Source: Paracoccaceae bacterium
GTDB lineage: Bacteria; Pseudomonadota; Alphaproteobacteria; Rhodobacterales; Rhodobacteraceae
Assembly: GCA_018222585.1 (NCBI GenBank)
Contig: JAAFAB010000001.1
Coordinates: forward strand, 594,198-658,197
Direction: 5' to 3'
DNA: 64,000 bases
Below are positions 63,989 through 64,000 of the stretch, in pieces; positions within the stretch are counted from its first letter, which is position 1, and each line of letters begins with the position of its first letter. The notes beneath the pieces are model-generated. The model worked only from the letters and a program-made list of their open reading frames with translations, had not been told where the DNA came from and ran no database searches. The position numbers and the translations under genes are program-made.

Positions 63989-64000
63989 CGCGTCGCCCCC

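Overview
The window is a high-GC (about two thirds), gene-dense stretch of chromosome from an alphaproteobacterium, almost certainly of the order Rhodobacterales (Roseobacter/Paracoccus-type). The reasons are the ruvCAB-ybgC-tolQRAB-pal order, a Pro/Glu-rich TolA, a short DUF1127 protein, a phosphatidylcholine synthase, ThyX, a MarR/LdtR-type regulator, and dispersed G/C-rich intergenic repeats around a conserved TATTTTCAGCCTGGTGATG core. I see no rRNA, tRNA, CRISPR array, insertion sequence or prophage. Most of the content is core chromosome with several small accessory modules.

Layout. 1-7.8 kb (minus): Holliday-junction genes ruvCAB run into the Tol-Pal envelope system. 8-11.2 kb: DUF1127 protein, a small membrane protein, prmA, an MFS transporter. 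11.4-21.2 kb: priA, transaldolase-like fsa, DUF484-xerC, pcs, an alpha/beta hydrolase, another MFS protein, thrS. 21.3-25.4 kb: a complete metal-stress module of the bufferin type. It has an ECF sigma factor with its NrsF-type membrane anti-sigma on one strand and, divergently, a four-Cys DUF2282 precursor, a DUF692 (MNIO) enzyme, a DUF2063 partner and a DoxX protein. The two arms share a pair of mirror-image ECF promoters (TGTAACG-N14-CGCGAA). 25.3-28 kb: small proteins, a Spx/ArsC-like protein and a cold-shock protein.

28.3-35.5 kb: a low-GC membrane protein coupled to thyX; a surface lipoprotein plus a Slam-like (type XI secretion) outer-membrane protein; gloA; two tandem DUF1194 proteins; a MarR regulator. 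36-40.8 kb: a bo3-type quinol oxidase operon cyoABCD followed by a SURF1 protein. 40.9-48.2 kb: sdhE with an XRE-type regulator, an aminotransferase, a MATE exporter, parE, a family 25 glycosyltransferase and an RcnB-like protein. 48.3-54.9 kb: lolD-lolC/E, an SseB-like protein, a uracil-DNA glycosylase-like protein, an arsR-arsP arsenic module with a palindromic operator, and nhaA. 55-58.9 kb: capsule-export genes kpsT and kpsE behind a good sigma-54 promoter, then a TPR-methyltransferase. 59-64 kb (minus): M3 oligopeptidase, a MoeB-like protein with a membrane anchor, dut and coaBC.

The most interesting pieces are the self-contained sigma/anti-sigma plus MNIO peptide-modification cluster, the Slam/lipoprotein pair, the foreign-looking beta-structure/two-helix membrane protein behind thyX, the sigma-54 promoter ahead of capsule export, and two families of intergenic hairpin repeats. 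All functional calls rest on reading sequence and recognising families from memory. No database search was run.
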